From: Ramlibacter albus
GTDB lineage: Bacteria > Pseudomonadota > Gammaproteobacteria > Burkholderiales > Burkholderiaceae_C
DNA length: 64,000 bases
Reading direction: 5' to 3'
NCBI RefSeq assembly: GCF_014297445.1
Contig: NZ_JACORU010000001.1
Span: 248,001 to 312,000 of the forward strand
The stretch's first letter is position 1, and the number at the start of each line of letters is the position of its first letter. The position numbers and the translations under genes are program-made. This document shows, piece by piece, positions 27,315-35,892 of the stretch. The notes beneath the pieces were generated by a model. It searched no databases, was not told the DNA's origin, and was given only the letters and a program-made list of their open reading frames with translations.

Positions 27315-27360
27315 ATTGATTTGAGTCAACAAACTCGATAATATAGTTCGAATAGCGAAC
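27315..27360. promoter_or_regulatory. Divergent promoter/operator between P450 operon and IclR gene
   Basis: The 114-bp gap holds a perfect inverted repeat GTTCG-AATAG-CGAAC (27346-27360), resembling operators of the PobR/PcaU branch of IclR regulators. Beside it lies GAGT-N6-ACTC (27323-27336). A possible rightward promoter is TTGAGT (27321-27326) with TATAGT (27342-27347). The IclR protein encoded next door is the likely binder and could repress itself and activate the leftward operon. Confidence 0.5.
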
Positions 27361-27373
27361 AATCGGAGTTGAA

Positions 27374-28159
27374 ATGTCGGAGGTCGTGGATTCGAAAGGA
27401 GTACAAAAGGTAGAAAAGGAGTACGTAATGGGCCTTGAAAAGGGGCTTGCGATCGTCGAGGCATTCGGCATCAGCAAGGGCCCCGTGACTCTGACTCAAG
27501 CCTCTGAAATCACCGGACATACGAAGGCGGCCGTGCGCCGAAGCCTCCTGACGTTGTGCAAGCTGGGCTACGCAGTACAGAATGGGCGCCACTTCCAACT
27601 GGCGCCTCGGTCCTTGCGCCTCGGTCACGCGTACGTCGCATCCGATCCGCTTACCAAGGTGGCGCAACCGATCCTCGAGATGACGAGCGAACGCACGCAG
27701 GAGTCATCGTCGATCGCTGTACTCGACTCGCAGGACGCGGTGTTCGTGGCGCGCTCTACGCATCGGCGCAGCTTATCTAGCGGGCTGGGTGTCGGTGCGC
27801 GGCTGCCAGCCTATGCGTCCGCAACGGGACGCGTGCTGCTGTCCGAACGGCCTGCCGGTGAGGTGGAGTTCATGCTCAATCGCATGATGCGGCCTGCACT
27901 CACGCCGCACACCTTGACCGGTACACAGGAGGTCATGAACGAGATCGCGCTGGTTCGCTCCCGGGGATACTCGATCAGCGATGAGGAGCTAGAGATCGGC
28001 CTGCGCTCCATCGCCGTGCCCATCCGCAATGGCAGGGGGGGGCTGATCGCGGCGATGAGTCTCGCAGTGTCGACAAGCCGCATGACGCGTGAGCAGGCCA
28101 TCGCCCAGCTATTGCCCGAGCTCGAAACAGCGCGCAGAAACTTCGCTGCATTGCTGTAA
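27374..28159 (+). CDS. IclR-family transcriptional regulator (PobR/PcaR-like)
   Basis: The 261-residue regulator has an N-terminal winged helix (YVMGLEKGLAIVEAF, TGHTKAAVRRSLLTL, residues 18-65) and a C-terminal ligand-binding domain (LPAYASATGRVLLS, SISDEELEIGLRSIAVPI). This architecture is shared by PobR, PcaR/PcaU and TphR, regulators of aromatic acid catabolism. It begins with ATG at 27374 after a GGAG ribosome-binding site and is divergent from the P450. In Comamonas the tph operon has its own IclR regulator, TphR, beside it. Here this is the only IclR gene, at the far end of the run, so it may govern all 15 genes. Confidence 0.9.
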   Translation: MSEVVDSKGVQKVEKEYVMGLEKGLAIVEAFGISKGPVTLTQASEITGHTKAAVRRSLLTLCKLGYAVQNGRHFQLAPRSLRLGHAYVASDPLTKVAQPILEMTSERTQESSSIAVLDSQDAVFVARSTHRRSLSSGLGVGARLPAYASATGRVLLSERPAGEVEFMLNRMMRPALTPHTLTGTQEVMNEIALVRSRGYSISDEELEIGLRSIAVPIRNGRGGLIAAMSLAVSTSRMTREQAIAQLLPELETARRNFAALL

Positions 28160-28162
28160 TCG

Positions 28163-28720
28163 TAACGATGAAGCATGGTTTGGCTCTCTTTGTATCGTGC
28201 TTCAGCCCGGCGATCACCCTGCGCTGGCGATCCCACGTGCGCGCCGCGTAGTTGAACTCGCCGATCAGGCGCCGCTTTCCATCTTGCTGCTGTTGCCAAT
28301 TAGCCAGCACGTGCGTGGCATCGAAGTCCAGTACGACTCGCGCGGCGCCTGCTTCCGGCTGACGATGAAGCTGTCCACCCGCACCGCGTTGAGCGCACCC
28401 ATCTCCTTGTCCCCAGCCGCCAAGGCATCGGGCCGGAGGCGAGCGGCTCGGCTCGACGCACGGCTGTTTTGGCGCAGCAGGTCGTTGCGCAGCCAGTTGT
28501 GGTCACGGACGTCTTCCCAGCCGCAACAGCCCGTAGATGCGTTGCGCGAGCAGCAAAACGTATGTCGTGCTGCACACTCCACGCGCGCGCCCATCTCCCA
28601 CAGCGGCCGCAGCCGCTCGTGTCAGTCCAATGCCGCCATCCACTTGCCTCAGCAGCAACCTCCGCCGTCGCTGACGATGCCGCCTCCGTCGAACGACGCT
28701 TCATCTACGCGCCGGCCAAA
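28163..28720 (-). pseudogene. Degraded IS1380-family transposase remnant
   Basis: Reading the minus strand, fragments of an IS1380-type transposase appear in order but in different frames: an N-terminal SDGGGLLLRQVDGGIGLT-like block near 28700-28650, then AQRIYGLL, a frameshift, GWEDVRDHNWLRNDLL, FIVSRKQAPRE, LDFDATH, and finally GEFNYAARTWDRQRRVIA with CFIVT near the end. A large central part between DATH and GEFNYAARTW is missing, as is the C-terminus. At least two frameshifts make it nonfunctional. Terminal inverted repeats were not found. It abuts the 3' end of the IclR gene. Confidence 0.65.
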
Positions 28721-28784
28721 TCGAATCCTGCCTGTCTAAACAGCTTTCGCCGATCAAGTGGACTCCGTGCCAACGGGCAGAGTT

Positions 28785-28935
28785 GCTCACAACGGCGGTC
28801 GGCCCTTGCGACGAACCTCCGACGTGGGTGTCAACTCGGCGCACGCTACGTGTATTTCCAGGTCGGCGCGAGCACCACATCGAAGTGTCGGCGAAGAACA
28901 CGATTCTGATCATCGAGATCGTCAAGTACCTGCAC
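28785..28935 (+). pseudogene. RND efflux pump (AcrB/MexF-type) fragment
   Basis: A short stretch encodes RYVYFQVG, then after a frameshift VSAKNTILIIEIVKYLH. These match the highly conserved AcrB-family blocks normally read as NDVYFQVG followed by GLSAKNAILIVEFAK. Nothing else of the roughly 1040-residue pump is present. It is a relic, lying next to NodT-type outer-membrane factor fragments that usually follow such a pump gene. Confidence 0.55.
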
Positions 28936-29447
28936 ACGCGTGAGGACTCATTGTTCCTGAGGCGCTTGCGATCTGCCGTTGCAGTTGGGCCAACGTCGCA
29001 CGAGCCGGGTCCGCCAAGATTGCGCCAGCCAATAGTCGATTTCGCTGGCGACGCCGTTTTCGAAGCGCCAGGGACCTGAACTTGCTGGGTTTGCTGCTCG
29101 GAGAGCCTGTGCCGCCCGAGTTCCAGACAGGTGCGACGACGCAAGCCGTGCGCCTTCCCTTCCCGACCTGCCAGCAGGCACTCCATCGGACGTGCTCGTC
29201 CAACGACCCGACGTGCGCCAGGCCGAGCAGCAACTCCTTGCGGCAAACGCCAACATCGGGGCCGCGCGCGCCGCGTTCTTTCCCCGCATCACACTCACCG
29301 CCGGCATCGGCACGGCGAGTTCCGATCTCTCCGGCCTGGTGCTCTTTCAGACGCGACTGGCCCGCCTGCAGAACCAGCTCCAGTTTTACCGCGCACCGGG
29401 CGGAGGGTGGCGCTCGGGGTTCGGTTTACCGCTTTCACCGTCGAGGT
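28935..29447 (+). pseudogene. Scrambled NodT/OprM-type outer-membrane efflux factor remnant
   Basis: On the plus strand from about 29078, [19 protein letters not shown], then after a frameshift [18 protein letters not shown] and [19 protein letters not shown], are the core blocks of NodT-family outer-membrane lipoproteins. After a gap comes the C-terminal [19 protein letters not shown] block near 29350-29410. The segment that should precede it, [16 protein letters not shown] and ARATLAQLQRQIASA, is encoded on the opposite strand at about 28945-29070. One part of the gene is thus inverted and another deleted. It cannot make a functional protein. Confidence 0.6.
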
Positions 29448-29449
29448 CA

Positions 29450-29479
29450 CGAAAATGATAAGCCTGTTTATCATTTTCG
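29450..29479. promoter_or_regulatory. 30-bp perfect inverted repeat upstream of patatin gene
   Basis: Twelve-base arms, CGAAAATGATAA and TTATCATTTTCG, flank a six-base spacer (GCCTGT). The repeat ends 16 bases before the patatin start codon. It is AT-rich, unlike its surroundings, and has no T-run beyond the second arm, so an operator is likelier than a terminator. No regulator gene is adjacent. It also marks the boundary between the relic region and intact genes. Confidence 0.55.
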
Positions 29480-29495
29480 GGTACGCTGCACACCG

Positions 29496-30767
29496 ATGAC
29501 GAGCGACAACGAACGTCAGGGCACGGCCGCCGCGCCTGCATCGCCCGACCCGACCGGTTTCGGTATCGTGCTGACCGGTGGCGGCGCGCGTGCGGCATAC
29601 CAAGTCGGTGTGCTGCTCGGGATCTTGCGCATCCGGCGCGAGCTGGGCGCTCCCTCGAAACCTCCGTTCGACATCTACACCGGCACGTCCGCCGGTGCCA
29701 TCAATGCGGCCATCCTCGCTTCCCGAGCGGACGACTTCGACGCCGGCGTCGCGCACCTGTTTGACATGTGGCGGCGTATCGATGCCGGCCAGGTCTACCG
29801 CACCGACGCCTCCAGCCTGATCAGGAACGCTGCCCGATGGGTGGCGATGTTCGCGCTAGGTTGGGCACTGCCGGACCGGTGGCGCCGGCAACCACGCTCG
29901 CTGCTCGACAACGCCCCGCTGGAGCGCCTGCTAGCGCGAAATGTCCGATTCAATCGCCTGCACGAGATGGTTTCGTCGGGACAAGTTCGTGCGCTGGCCA
30001 TCGGCGCGTCGAGCTATTCCACCGGTTGGCACGTCACATTCTTTGAAGGGGATGCGACTTTGCAGCCTTGGCTGCGGTCCCAGCGCATGTCCCAGCGCAC
30101 GGAGCTTATGGTGGCTCACCTGCTCGCGTCTTCAGCGATACCGTTCGTGTTTCCAGCGACACAAGCGGTCGTTCAGGGGCGAGCCGAATGGCTGGGAGAC
30201 GGCACCATGCGGGAGACGGCGCCGATCGCTCCAGCGATCCACCTGGGAGCTCGGCGCTTGCTTGTCATTGGGTCTGACCGCAGGCAGGAGTCGTCGCCTG
30301 AGTCGCCGCCTTCCATGGAGTACCCGTCCCTCGCAAGGGTCGCCGGCCACGCGCTCTCAAGCATTTTTCTGGATGCTCTGGCCACCGATGTCGAACGCGC
30401 CAGTCGCATCAACCAAGCCCTGCAAGAACTGCCCGAGCGCGACCGCGATGGCAAACCTCGGCGCACTGTCGAGCTGCTGTTGATCGCGCCCAGCCTCAGT
30501 CTCGACGAGATCGCTGCCAAGCATGTCGCGAGCCTGCCCCGAACCATCCGCGCTTTGCTATCGGCACTCGGCGCCGCGTGCGCGCACGAGCCCGGACAAG
30601 CACTTGCCAGCTACCTTCTCTTTCAGGCGCCTTTCACGCGCGAACTCATGACGCTTGGCGAAGCCGATGCGCTGCAAAAGCGCGATCAGATCGTCCGCTT
30701 TTTCGGGTGGTCGATTGACAAACAGCCAGCCAGCCAGGGCTCGGCGCCCGAGGGGAAGACAGCATGA
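29496..30767 (+). CDS. Patatin-like phospholipase
   Basis: The 423-residue protein has a patatin fold: the oxyanion motif GGGARAAYQVG at about residues 28-38, the nucleophile elbow GTSAG (TGTSAGAINAA) around residue 67, and the catalytic Asp in LGDGTMRETAPI. It probably hydrolyses phospholipid acyl chains at a membrane. The open frame extends upstream through the nodT relic, but ATG 29496 is the sensible start. It overlaps mlaA by four bases. Pairing with the MlaA lipoprotein suggests a role in outer-membrane phospholipid turnover. Confidence 0.88.
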   Translation: MTSDNERQGTAAAPASPDPTGFGIVLTGGGARAAYQVGVLLGILRIRRELGAPSKPPFDIYTGTSAGAINAAILASRADDFDAGVAHLFDMWRRIDAGQVYRTDASSLIRNAARWVAMFALGWALPDRWRRQPRSLLDNAPLERLLARNVRFNRLHEMVSSGQVRALAIGASSYSTGWHVTFFEGDATLQPWLRSQRMSQRTELMVAHLLASSAIPFVFPATQAVVQGRAEWLGDGTMRETAPIAPAIHLGARRLLVIGSDRRQESSPESPPSMEYPSLARVAGHALSSIFLDALATDVERASRINQALQELPERDRDGKPRRTVELLLIAPSLSLDEIAAKHVASLPRTIRALLSALGAACAHEPGQALASYLLFQAPFTRELMTLGEADALQKRDQIVRFFGWSIDKQPASQGSAPEGKTA

Positions 30768-31483
30768 GAGCGCAGCGCAGCCTTCCACGCTCGGTTTGGG
30801 TTGGCTTGGCGGCAGTTTGTGCAGTCTGTACCGGCTGCGCAACCGGCCCGAATGCCGACCCTCGCGATCCGCTTGAGCCGCTCAACCGCCGCGTGCATCA
30901 CTTCAATGTCGGACTGGACAGGGCGGTGATCAAGCCAGTGGCAATCGCGTATTCGCGCGACGTGCCCTCGCCGATCCGGCGAGGCGTCTCCAATTTCTTC
31001 GGTAATCTGGGCGACGCCTGGTCGGCGGTCAACAGCCTTGCGCAGCTGAAACTGGGCGACGCGGCACAGAACGCGACGCGCTTCGCTTTCAACACCGTTC
31101 TTGGCTTGGGGGGCCTTCTCGACATCGCTGGCGAGGTCGGAATCGAACGGCACAAGGAGACTTTCGGCTCGACGCTGGCGCATTGGGGCGTTCCGGCCGG
31201 ACCGTATCTCGTCCTGCCTTTGCTGGGTCCTTCGACGTTGCGCGACGCCGCCGCCTTGCCGGTGGAGCGCCAGGGCGACGTCATCGCCCGCATCCATCCA
31301 GTTCCTCAGCGCAATGCGCTCGAAGCGGCGCGCCTGCTCGACACGCGCGCAACGCTGCTGCCCCTCGACGCGATGCTTCGCGACGCATTCGATCCGTATA
31401 CCTTCACGCGTGACGTCTATCTGCAGCATCGCGCGGCGCAGTCCAAAGACGGGGATGACGATGGTCGGCTTTCAAGGCCCTAG
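30764..31483 (+). CDS. mlaA: MlaA/VacJ-family outer-membrane lipoprotein
   Basis: The 239-residue lipoprotein has a signal sequence ending in the lipobox CTGC (about residues 20-26) and the MlaA core: DPLEPLNRRVHHFNVGLDRA, VSNFFGNLGDAWSAVN, TFGSTLAHWGVPAGPYLVLP and PLLGPSTLRDAAAL. MlaA removes misplaced phospholipids from the outer leaflet with the MlaBCDEF system, which is not in this window. ATGA overlap ties it to the patatin gene. MlaA is usually encoded with other mla genes, so this copy may be a specialised paralogue. Confidence 0.9.
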   Translation: MRAQRSLPRSVWVGLAAVCAVCTGCATGPNADPRDPLEPLNRRVHHFNVGLDRAVIKPVAIAYSRDVPSPIRRGVSNFFGNLGDAWSAVNSLAQLKLGDAAQNATRFAFNTVLGLGGLLDIAGEVGIERHKETFGSTLAHWGVPAGPYLVLPLLGPSTLRDAAALPVERQGDVIARIHPVPQRNALEAARLLDTRATLLPLDAMLRDAFDPYTFTRDVYLQHRAAQSKDGDDDGRLSRP

Positions 31484-31767
31484 CCCATGACGGATACTCT
31501 CAACAGTGCGGCGTTGGCACAGAGCACCTGCCAGTATGGCGCCGCAAGCGGGAACCGGAGGCAAGCGGCCGCCAGCGTCGACCGCGGCAACGGAGGCTGG
31601 GTCGCGCAGGTGTTCCATCGCGTCGACGGCAGCAGGAAAGATGGCCACGAGATGACGCGATGTGCCAGCAACGCTGAGGTTTCCGCAGACTCGCCTCAGG
31701 TGCTGCTTGACGAAAACCATCGGCAAACGACCCTCGGATTGGGTCTGACGCTTTTCCGGCTTTGACC
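31484..31767. other. Intergenic stretch with no supported gene
   Basis: Between mlaA and the MarR gene, 284 bases hold only short open frames on both strands with no recognisable protein features. It presumably contains the promoter of the marR-emrB-emrA operon, but I see no clear operator. Confidence 0.4.
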
Positions 31768-32256
31768 ATGGCTTTTCGCGGTGCCCCCGAAATCTCCCGC
31801 CGCTTCGGCTTCCTGGTCACCGAGCTGTCGCGCCTGTATGCGCGCAGCTTCGACGAGCGGGCGCGATCCCAGCTGGGCCTGTCGCAGGCTCAATGCCGGC
31901 TGCTGTACAGTCTGGCCGCCCACGAAGGAGATACGCCCCTGTCGCAGGCGGAACTGGCGGACCGTGTCGGCGTGAGCGCGATGGCGATTGCGACGATGTG
32001 CGAGCGCCTCGAGGCGGGTGGCTGGATCACCCGGCAAGCTTCCATTACCGATCGGCGTGTCAATGAACTTCGGATCCGGCCCAAGGCGCACAAGGCCTTG
32101 CAGGACGCGCTGCAGATTGGCGACCGGCTGACGCTCGAGGTGCTCGCGCCCCTGTCGGTGGCCGAGCGCAGGCAATTGCTCCAGATGCTCGGACGAATTC
32201 GCGAGCAGTTGATTCGCGGCGACGACGCACAGTCTCCGAAAGAGCCCCGCGGATGA
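31768..32256 (+). CDS. MarR-family transcriptional regulator
   Basis: The 162-residue protein has the MarR winged helix: LGLSQAQCRLLYSLA, PLSQAELADRVGVSAMAIATMCERLEAGGWI and the wing SITDRRVNELRI. It shares an operon with an EmrB/EmrA-type pump and should be its ligand-responsive repressor. The ATG at 31768 is preferred to a TTG two codons earlier. The emrB start overlaps its stop by four bases. Confidence 0.9.
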   Translation: MAFRGAPEISRRFGFLVTELSRLYARSFDERARSQLGLSQAQCRLLYSLAAHEGDTPLSQAELADRVGVSAMAIATMCERLEAGGWITRQASITDRRVNELRIRPKAHKALQDALQIGDRLTLEVLAPLSVAERRQLLQMLGRIREQLIRGDDAQSPKEPRG

Positions 32257-33779
32257 AAGCCGTAGACGCTGCGCACCCGCACAAGGGTATGATCACCCTG
32301 TCGATCATGCTGGCGACGATCATGCAGGCACTCGACACCACAATTGCGAACGTGGCCCTGCCGCACATGCAGGGCAGTCTGCAGGCGTCGCAGGACCAGA
32401 TCACGTGGGTCTTGACTTCCTATATCGTCGCCGCCGCCATTGCACTGCCCATCACGGGCTGGCTGTGTGCGCAGTGGGGCCGCCGGCGCGTGTTCATCGT
32501 TTCGGTCATCGGGTTTACGGCCGCATCCGCATTGTGCGGGTTGGCAGGGTCCCTGGGGACGATCGTGGCTGCGCGACTTCTGCAGGGAATCTTCGGCGCG
32601 GCGCTGGTGCCACTGTCGCAAGCGGTCCTGCTGGACATCAACCCGCCGCACAAGGTCGGCCAGGCCATGGCGATCTGGGGCGCGGGCATCATGGTGGGGC
32701 CGATCCTCGGTCCGCTGCTGGGAGGCTGGCTCACCGAGAACTTCGATTGGCGCTGGGTGTTCTTCATCAACGTGCCGGTGGGTGCGTTCGCGCTGTGGGG
32801 CATCGTGCGCTACCTGCCGGAGAACAAGCCGGCAGCGGCGCCACTCGACGTGTTCGGCTTCGTCACGCTTTCGGTGGCGATCGGAGCGCTGCAGATGTTC
32901 CTGGATCGCGGCGAACTCGAGGACTGGTTCGACTCCTGGGAGATCCGCCTGGAGGCAGCCGCCTGCGTCTGTGCGCTGGCGCTGTTCACGGTGCACACAG
33001 CTACCGTTCGCGGGCCGTCGTTCCTGAACCGCGCGTTGCTCACCGACCGCAACTTCATCGCGGGGTCGTTCTTGGGTTTCGTGGTCGGCATCGTGCTGTA
33101 CGGCACCATGGCGCTTCTTCCCACGATGCTCCAGAGCCTGATGGGCTACCCCGTGGTGTACACCGGTGAAGTCACGGCGCCGCGTGGCATCGGCACGATG
33201 ATCGCCATGGTCGTCGTCGGACGCCTGGTGCAGCGCGTGGACCTGCGCCTCATCATGGCCACTGGATTTGCGCTGACCGCCGCGGCTTTGTGGCAGATGA
33301 CGCGCGTGACGCTGCAGACGGACAGTACCCTGTTCGTAGTGTCCGGCTTCGTGCAGGGCTTGGGCATCGGCTTTACCTTTGTTCCGCTGTCTGCCGCGGC
33401 ATTCGCAACCCTTGCTCCCCACCTTCGCAACGAGGGCACGCCGATGTTCAGTCTGTTGCGCAACATTGGGGGCAGTGTCGGCATCTCGATGGTCCAGGTG
33501 ATGCTGTCGCGTGGCACCGCGCAAGCACACGAGCAGATCGCGGCAACCGTGCACTTGGGCAACCACGGCCTGCAGGACTTGCCGCCTGGCCTGGGGGTCG
33601 ACTCCCCAATAGGGCTGGCAGCGCTCTATGCCGAAGTCACGCGGCAGGCGAGCCTCATTGCTTACGTCAACGACTTTTGGATGATGATGGCCCTCGCGCT
33701 GCTGGCGATGCCGCTGCTTGCCTTGATCCGAATCGCGCGGCGAGAGGCTCCTGGCCGCTCCCCGGACGTGCCTCATTGA
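32253..33779 (+). CDS. DHA2-family MFS multidrug efflux permease (EmrB-like)
   Basis: The 508-residue protein has about 14 membrane helices and DHA2 signatures: MQALDTTIANVALPHMQGSL in helix 1 (motif D), GWLCAQWGRRRVFI in the loop 2-3 motif, and AIWGAGIMVGPILGPLLGGW (motif C). It exports hydrophobic toxic compounds by proton antiport, with EmrA spanning the periplasm. In an aromatic degrader it could protect from aromatic acids or solvents. It lies between marR and emrA. Confidence 0.92.
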   Translation: MKAVDAAHPHKGMITLSIMLATIMQALDTTIANVALPHMQGSLQASQDQITWVLTSYIVAAAIALPITGWLCAQWGRRRVFIVSVIGFTAASALCGLAGSLGTIVAARLLQGIFGAALVPLSQAVLLDINPPHKVGQAMAIWGAGIMVGPILGPLLGGWLTENFDWRWVFFINVPVGAFALWGIVRYLPENKPAAAPLDVFGFVTLSVAIGALQMFLDRGELEDWFDSWEIRLEAAACVCALALFTVHTATVRGPSFLNRALLTDRNFIAGSFLGFVVGIVLYGTMALLPTMLQSLMGYPVVYTGEVTAPRGIGTMIAMVVVGRLVQRVDLRLIMATGFALTAAALWQMTRVTLQTDSTLFVVSGFVQGLGIGFTFVPLSAAAFATLAPHLRNEGTPMFSLLRNIGGSVGISMVQVMLSRGTAQAHEQIAATVHLGNHGLQDLPPGLGVDSPIGLAALYAEVTRQASLIAYVNDFWMMMALALLAMPLLALIRIARREAPGRSPDVPH

Positions 33780-33804
33780 AGCCCTCTCGGGAAAAGGAGA
33801 CGCC

Positions 33805-35040
33805 ATGGAAAACGCCAGCGCTGCGAAGCCGGAACGTGGTGTCGAGTTGGGCAACCCGAGGCGGCGCCGCGGACTGCTGTTGGTGAGTGCACTTTCCATC
33901 TTCATGGCACTGGGTTGGGGCGCGTATGAGTGGCTCGTCGCGCGCCGCTACGAGTCCACCGACAACGCGTATGTGCAGGGCAATGTCGTGCAGATCACGC
34001 CGCAGATCGCCGGCACGGTCTTGGCCATCTATGCGGAGGAAACCGATTACGTGAAGGCGGGTCAGCCGCTGGTGAAGCTCGACCCGGCCGACGTGCAGAT
34101 CGCGCTTCGGCAAGCTGAAGCCAATCTGGGGGTGACTGTGCGCCAAGTGCAGACCGTTTACGCGAACAACGCCAAGCTGGCCGCGCAGGTGAGACTGCGG
34201 CAGGCGGAGGCCGACAGAGCGCGCGCAGAACTTCAGCGTGCCCGAGATGATCTTGCCCGCCGCGCACCCTTGGCGGCCAATGGCGCCATATCGAAGGAGG
34301 AGCTCGCGCACGCTCATTCCCAACTCGCAACTGCGCAGAGCGCGTTCGAGGCCGCGCAGGCGTCAACGGCCACCGCCCGCGAGGAGCTTGCCTCCAACCA
34401 GGCTCTGACGCAGGGCGCAAGCGTGGAAGAGCACCCGCAGGTCGAAGCCGCCGCTGCAAGGCTGCGGGAGGCGTGGATCGCAGCGCGTCGTGCGAGCATC
34501 CCTGCGCCGGTGGACGGCTATGTTGCCAAGCGCGTCGTGCAGTTGGGCCAAAGGGTGGCCGCAGGTGCTCCTCTGATGTCCGTCGTACCGCTGCGGCAAG
34601 TGTGGGTCGAGGCGAATTTCAAGGAGATCCAGGTCCGCAAGATCCGAATTGGGCAGCCCGTCGAGCTGACAGCGGATCTGTATGGACGCCGAGTGAAATT
34701 CCACGGCAAGGTCGAAGGCCTTGGTGTCGGAACGGGTGCGGCATTCGCCCTGCTGCCTGCGCAGAACGCGACGGGCAACTGGATCAAAGTCGTGCAGCGC
34801 TTGCCCGTCCGAATCGCGCTCGACCCAAAGGAAGTCGTCAGCAATCCGTTGCGCGTAGGCCTGTCGATGCAGGCGACCGTCAACATCAGCTCCGCCGAGG
34901 GCAAGACGCTTGCCGATGCCTCGAGGGCTGCGTCAGAGGCGCAAACACCGGTTTTCGCGAACGGCGATGATGGCGCTGACGAGGCCGTGCGCCGAATCGT
35001 CAATGCAAACCGCACTGCGCCCTCGCGCGCGAGGCATTGA
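33805..35040 (+). CDS. HlyD/EmrA-family membrane fusion protein
   Basis: The 411-residue protein has one N-terminal membrane helix (about residues 25-45), the lipoyl half-motif YVQGNVVQITPQIAGTVL, a coiled-coil hairpin of about 130 residues rich in Ala, Gln and Arg, then RRASIPAPVDGYVAKR and a beta-barrel. It links the EmrB-like permease to an outer-membrane channel. A GAAAAGGAG ribosome-binding site precedes ATG 33805. The C-terminal tail is unusually long and acidic. No TolC-type gene follows. The only one nearby is the NodT relic at about 29 kb. Confidence 0.9.
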   Translation: MENASAAKPERGVELGNPRRRRGLLLVSALSIFMALGWGAYEWLVARRYESTDNAYVQGNVVQITPQIAGTVLAIYAEETDYVKAGQPLVKLDPADVQIALRQAEANLGVTVRQVQTVYANNAKLAAQVRLRQAEADRARAELQRARDDLARRAPLAANGAISKEELAHAHSQLATAQSAFEAAQASTATAREELASNQALTQGASVEEHPQVEAAAARLREAWIAARRASIPAPVDGYVAKRVVQLGQRVAAGAPLMSVVPLRQVWVEANFKEIQVRKIRIGQPVELTADLYGRRVKFHGKVEGLGVGTGAAFALLPAQNATGNWIKVVQRLPVRIALDPKEVVSNPLRVGLSMQATVNISSAEGKTLADASRAASEAQTPVFANGDDGADEAVRRIVNANRTAPSRARH

Positions 35041-35191
35041 GTAAAAAGCGTCCCGGACCGTTGCAAGTTTTGACGCGCTCGTAGGACTGGTCGTCTGGGA
35101 GGCAGCTGTGCATTCTTTCGTTGGAGTCGCATGCCACCTCATGCTCAGCTCGGTCCCAACGCTCCTGGTTGAACGGCGACCAATTGACCTC

Positions 35192-35536
35192 TCAAGCGCG
35201 CGAGAGCCAGCTGGTTGCTTCCGACTTGTCGGTGATCACCCTCAGATCCAGCAGTCCGTGGGCTGCCCGCTCCGCGTTGTAGCTGATCACGTCTTCGTCG
35301 ACCACCAATGCCACCCGCCGCGCACGGGCGAACTTGCGAGCCAGCTCCGCGCCAAGCAGCGCATGAATCGTCGGGTCCGCCAGCCGTGAAGTCCGCACGT
35401 CGATCAGAAGCAGCATGCCCGCCATCGCCGGCGCCTTATCGATGGCTTTCAGGATCGATCCGAAAGGTGCTTTCCGGGTCAGCGTGACGCATACGAAAAG
35501 ACCATCGACCATAACCTCAACAACTGGCCGGTCCAC
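35192..35536 (-). CDS. Small STAS/SpoIIAA-like protein
   Basis: This 114-residue protein has alternating strands and helices (VDGLFVCVTLT, GMLLLIDVRTSRLAD, VALVVDEDVIS) in the manner of SpoIIAA-like/STAS folds. I know no specific function. It follows the small hypothetical gene at 35549-35887 by 12 bases on the same strand. A protein of similar fold is encoded at 37240-37596, so the two may be related. Confidence 0.55.
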   Translation of the reverse strand: MDRPVVEVMVDGLFVCVTLTRKAPFGSILKAIDKAPAMAGMLLLIDVRTSRLADPTIHALLGAELARKFARARRVALVVDEDVISYNAERAAHGLLDLRVITDKSEATSWLSRA

Positions 35537-35548
35537 GACTGCTTCCCT

Positions 35549-35887
35549 TCAGGCGAGATGGATAACGAAGAACGCGCGAAAGTCCGCTGCGGGTAGCTCG
35601 GCGCCTGCCAGATAAGTGGCGTTGGCGAATGCGGACTCCCACCGGGCTTTCGCAACGTCACCGTCGTGCGCTGACGCGGCGTCCGCGTCAAGCCAGGCGG
35701 CATAGGCATTGCGAACCAGAGCGCTGCTGCCCAGGGCCTTCATGAGGCTGTCTTCGACCGCTGCCTCGGCCGCCCGCCGCTGACTCGGCGTGGCGCTTGC
35801 AGCGCCGATCACCTCGGCACGAAAGTGGCCGTTCCAGTTCGCGGCTGCAGTGGGTGGGGGCGACTTCAAGCGCCGGAACATGCGCAT
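35549..35887 (-). CDS. Hypothetical protein
   Basis: The 112-residue protein is helical and alanine-rich, with no recognised domain. Its start is five bases from the end of the LysR pseudogene and it precedes the STAS-like gene on the same strand. Coding potential is supported by the tight spacing rather than by homology. ATG 35881 is an alternative start. Confidence 0.45.
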   Translation of the reverse strand: MRMFRRLKSPPPTAAANWNGHFRAEVIGAASATPSQRRAAEAAVEDSLMKALGSSALVRNAYAAWLDADAASAHDGDVAKARWESAFANATYLAGAELPAADFRAFFVIHLA

Positions 35888-35892
35888 TCGCC

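Noticed and set aside
31890..33905. Long minus-strand open frame of 671 codons
   Set aside because: It is antisense to the clear MarR and EmrB genes and has His/Arg/Gln-rich composition typical of a high-GC shadow frame.
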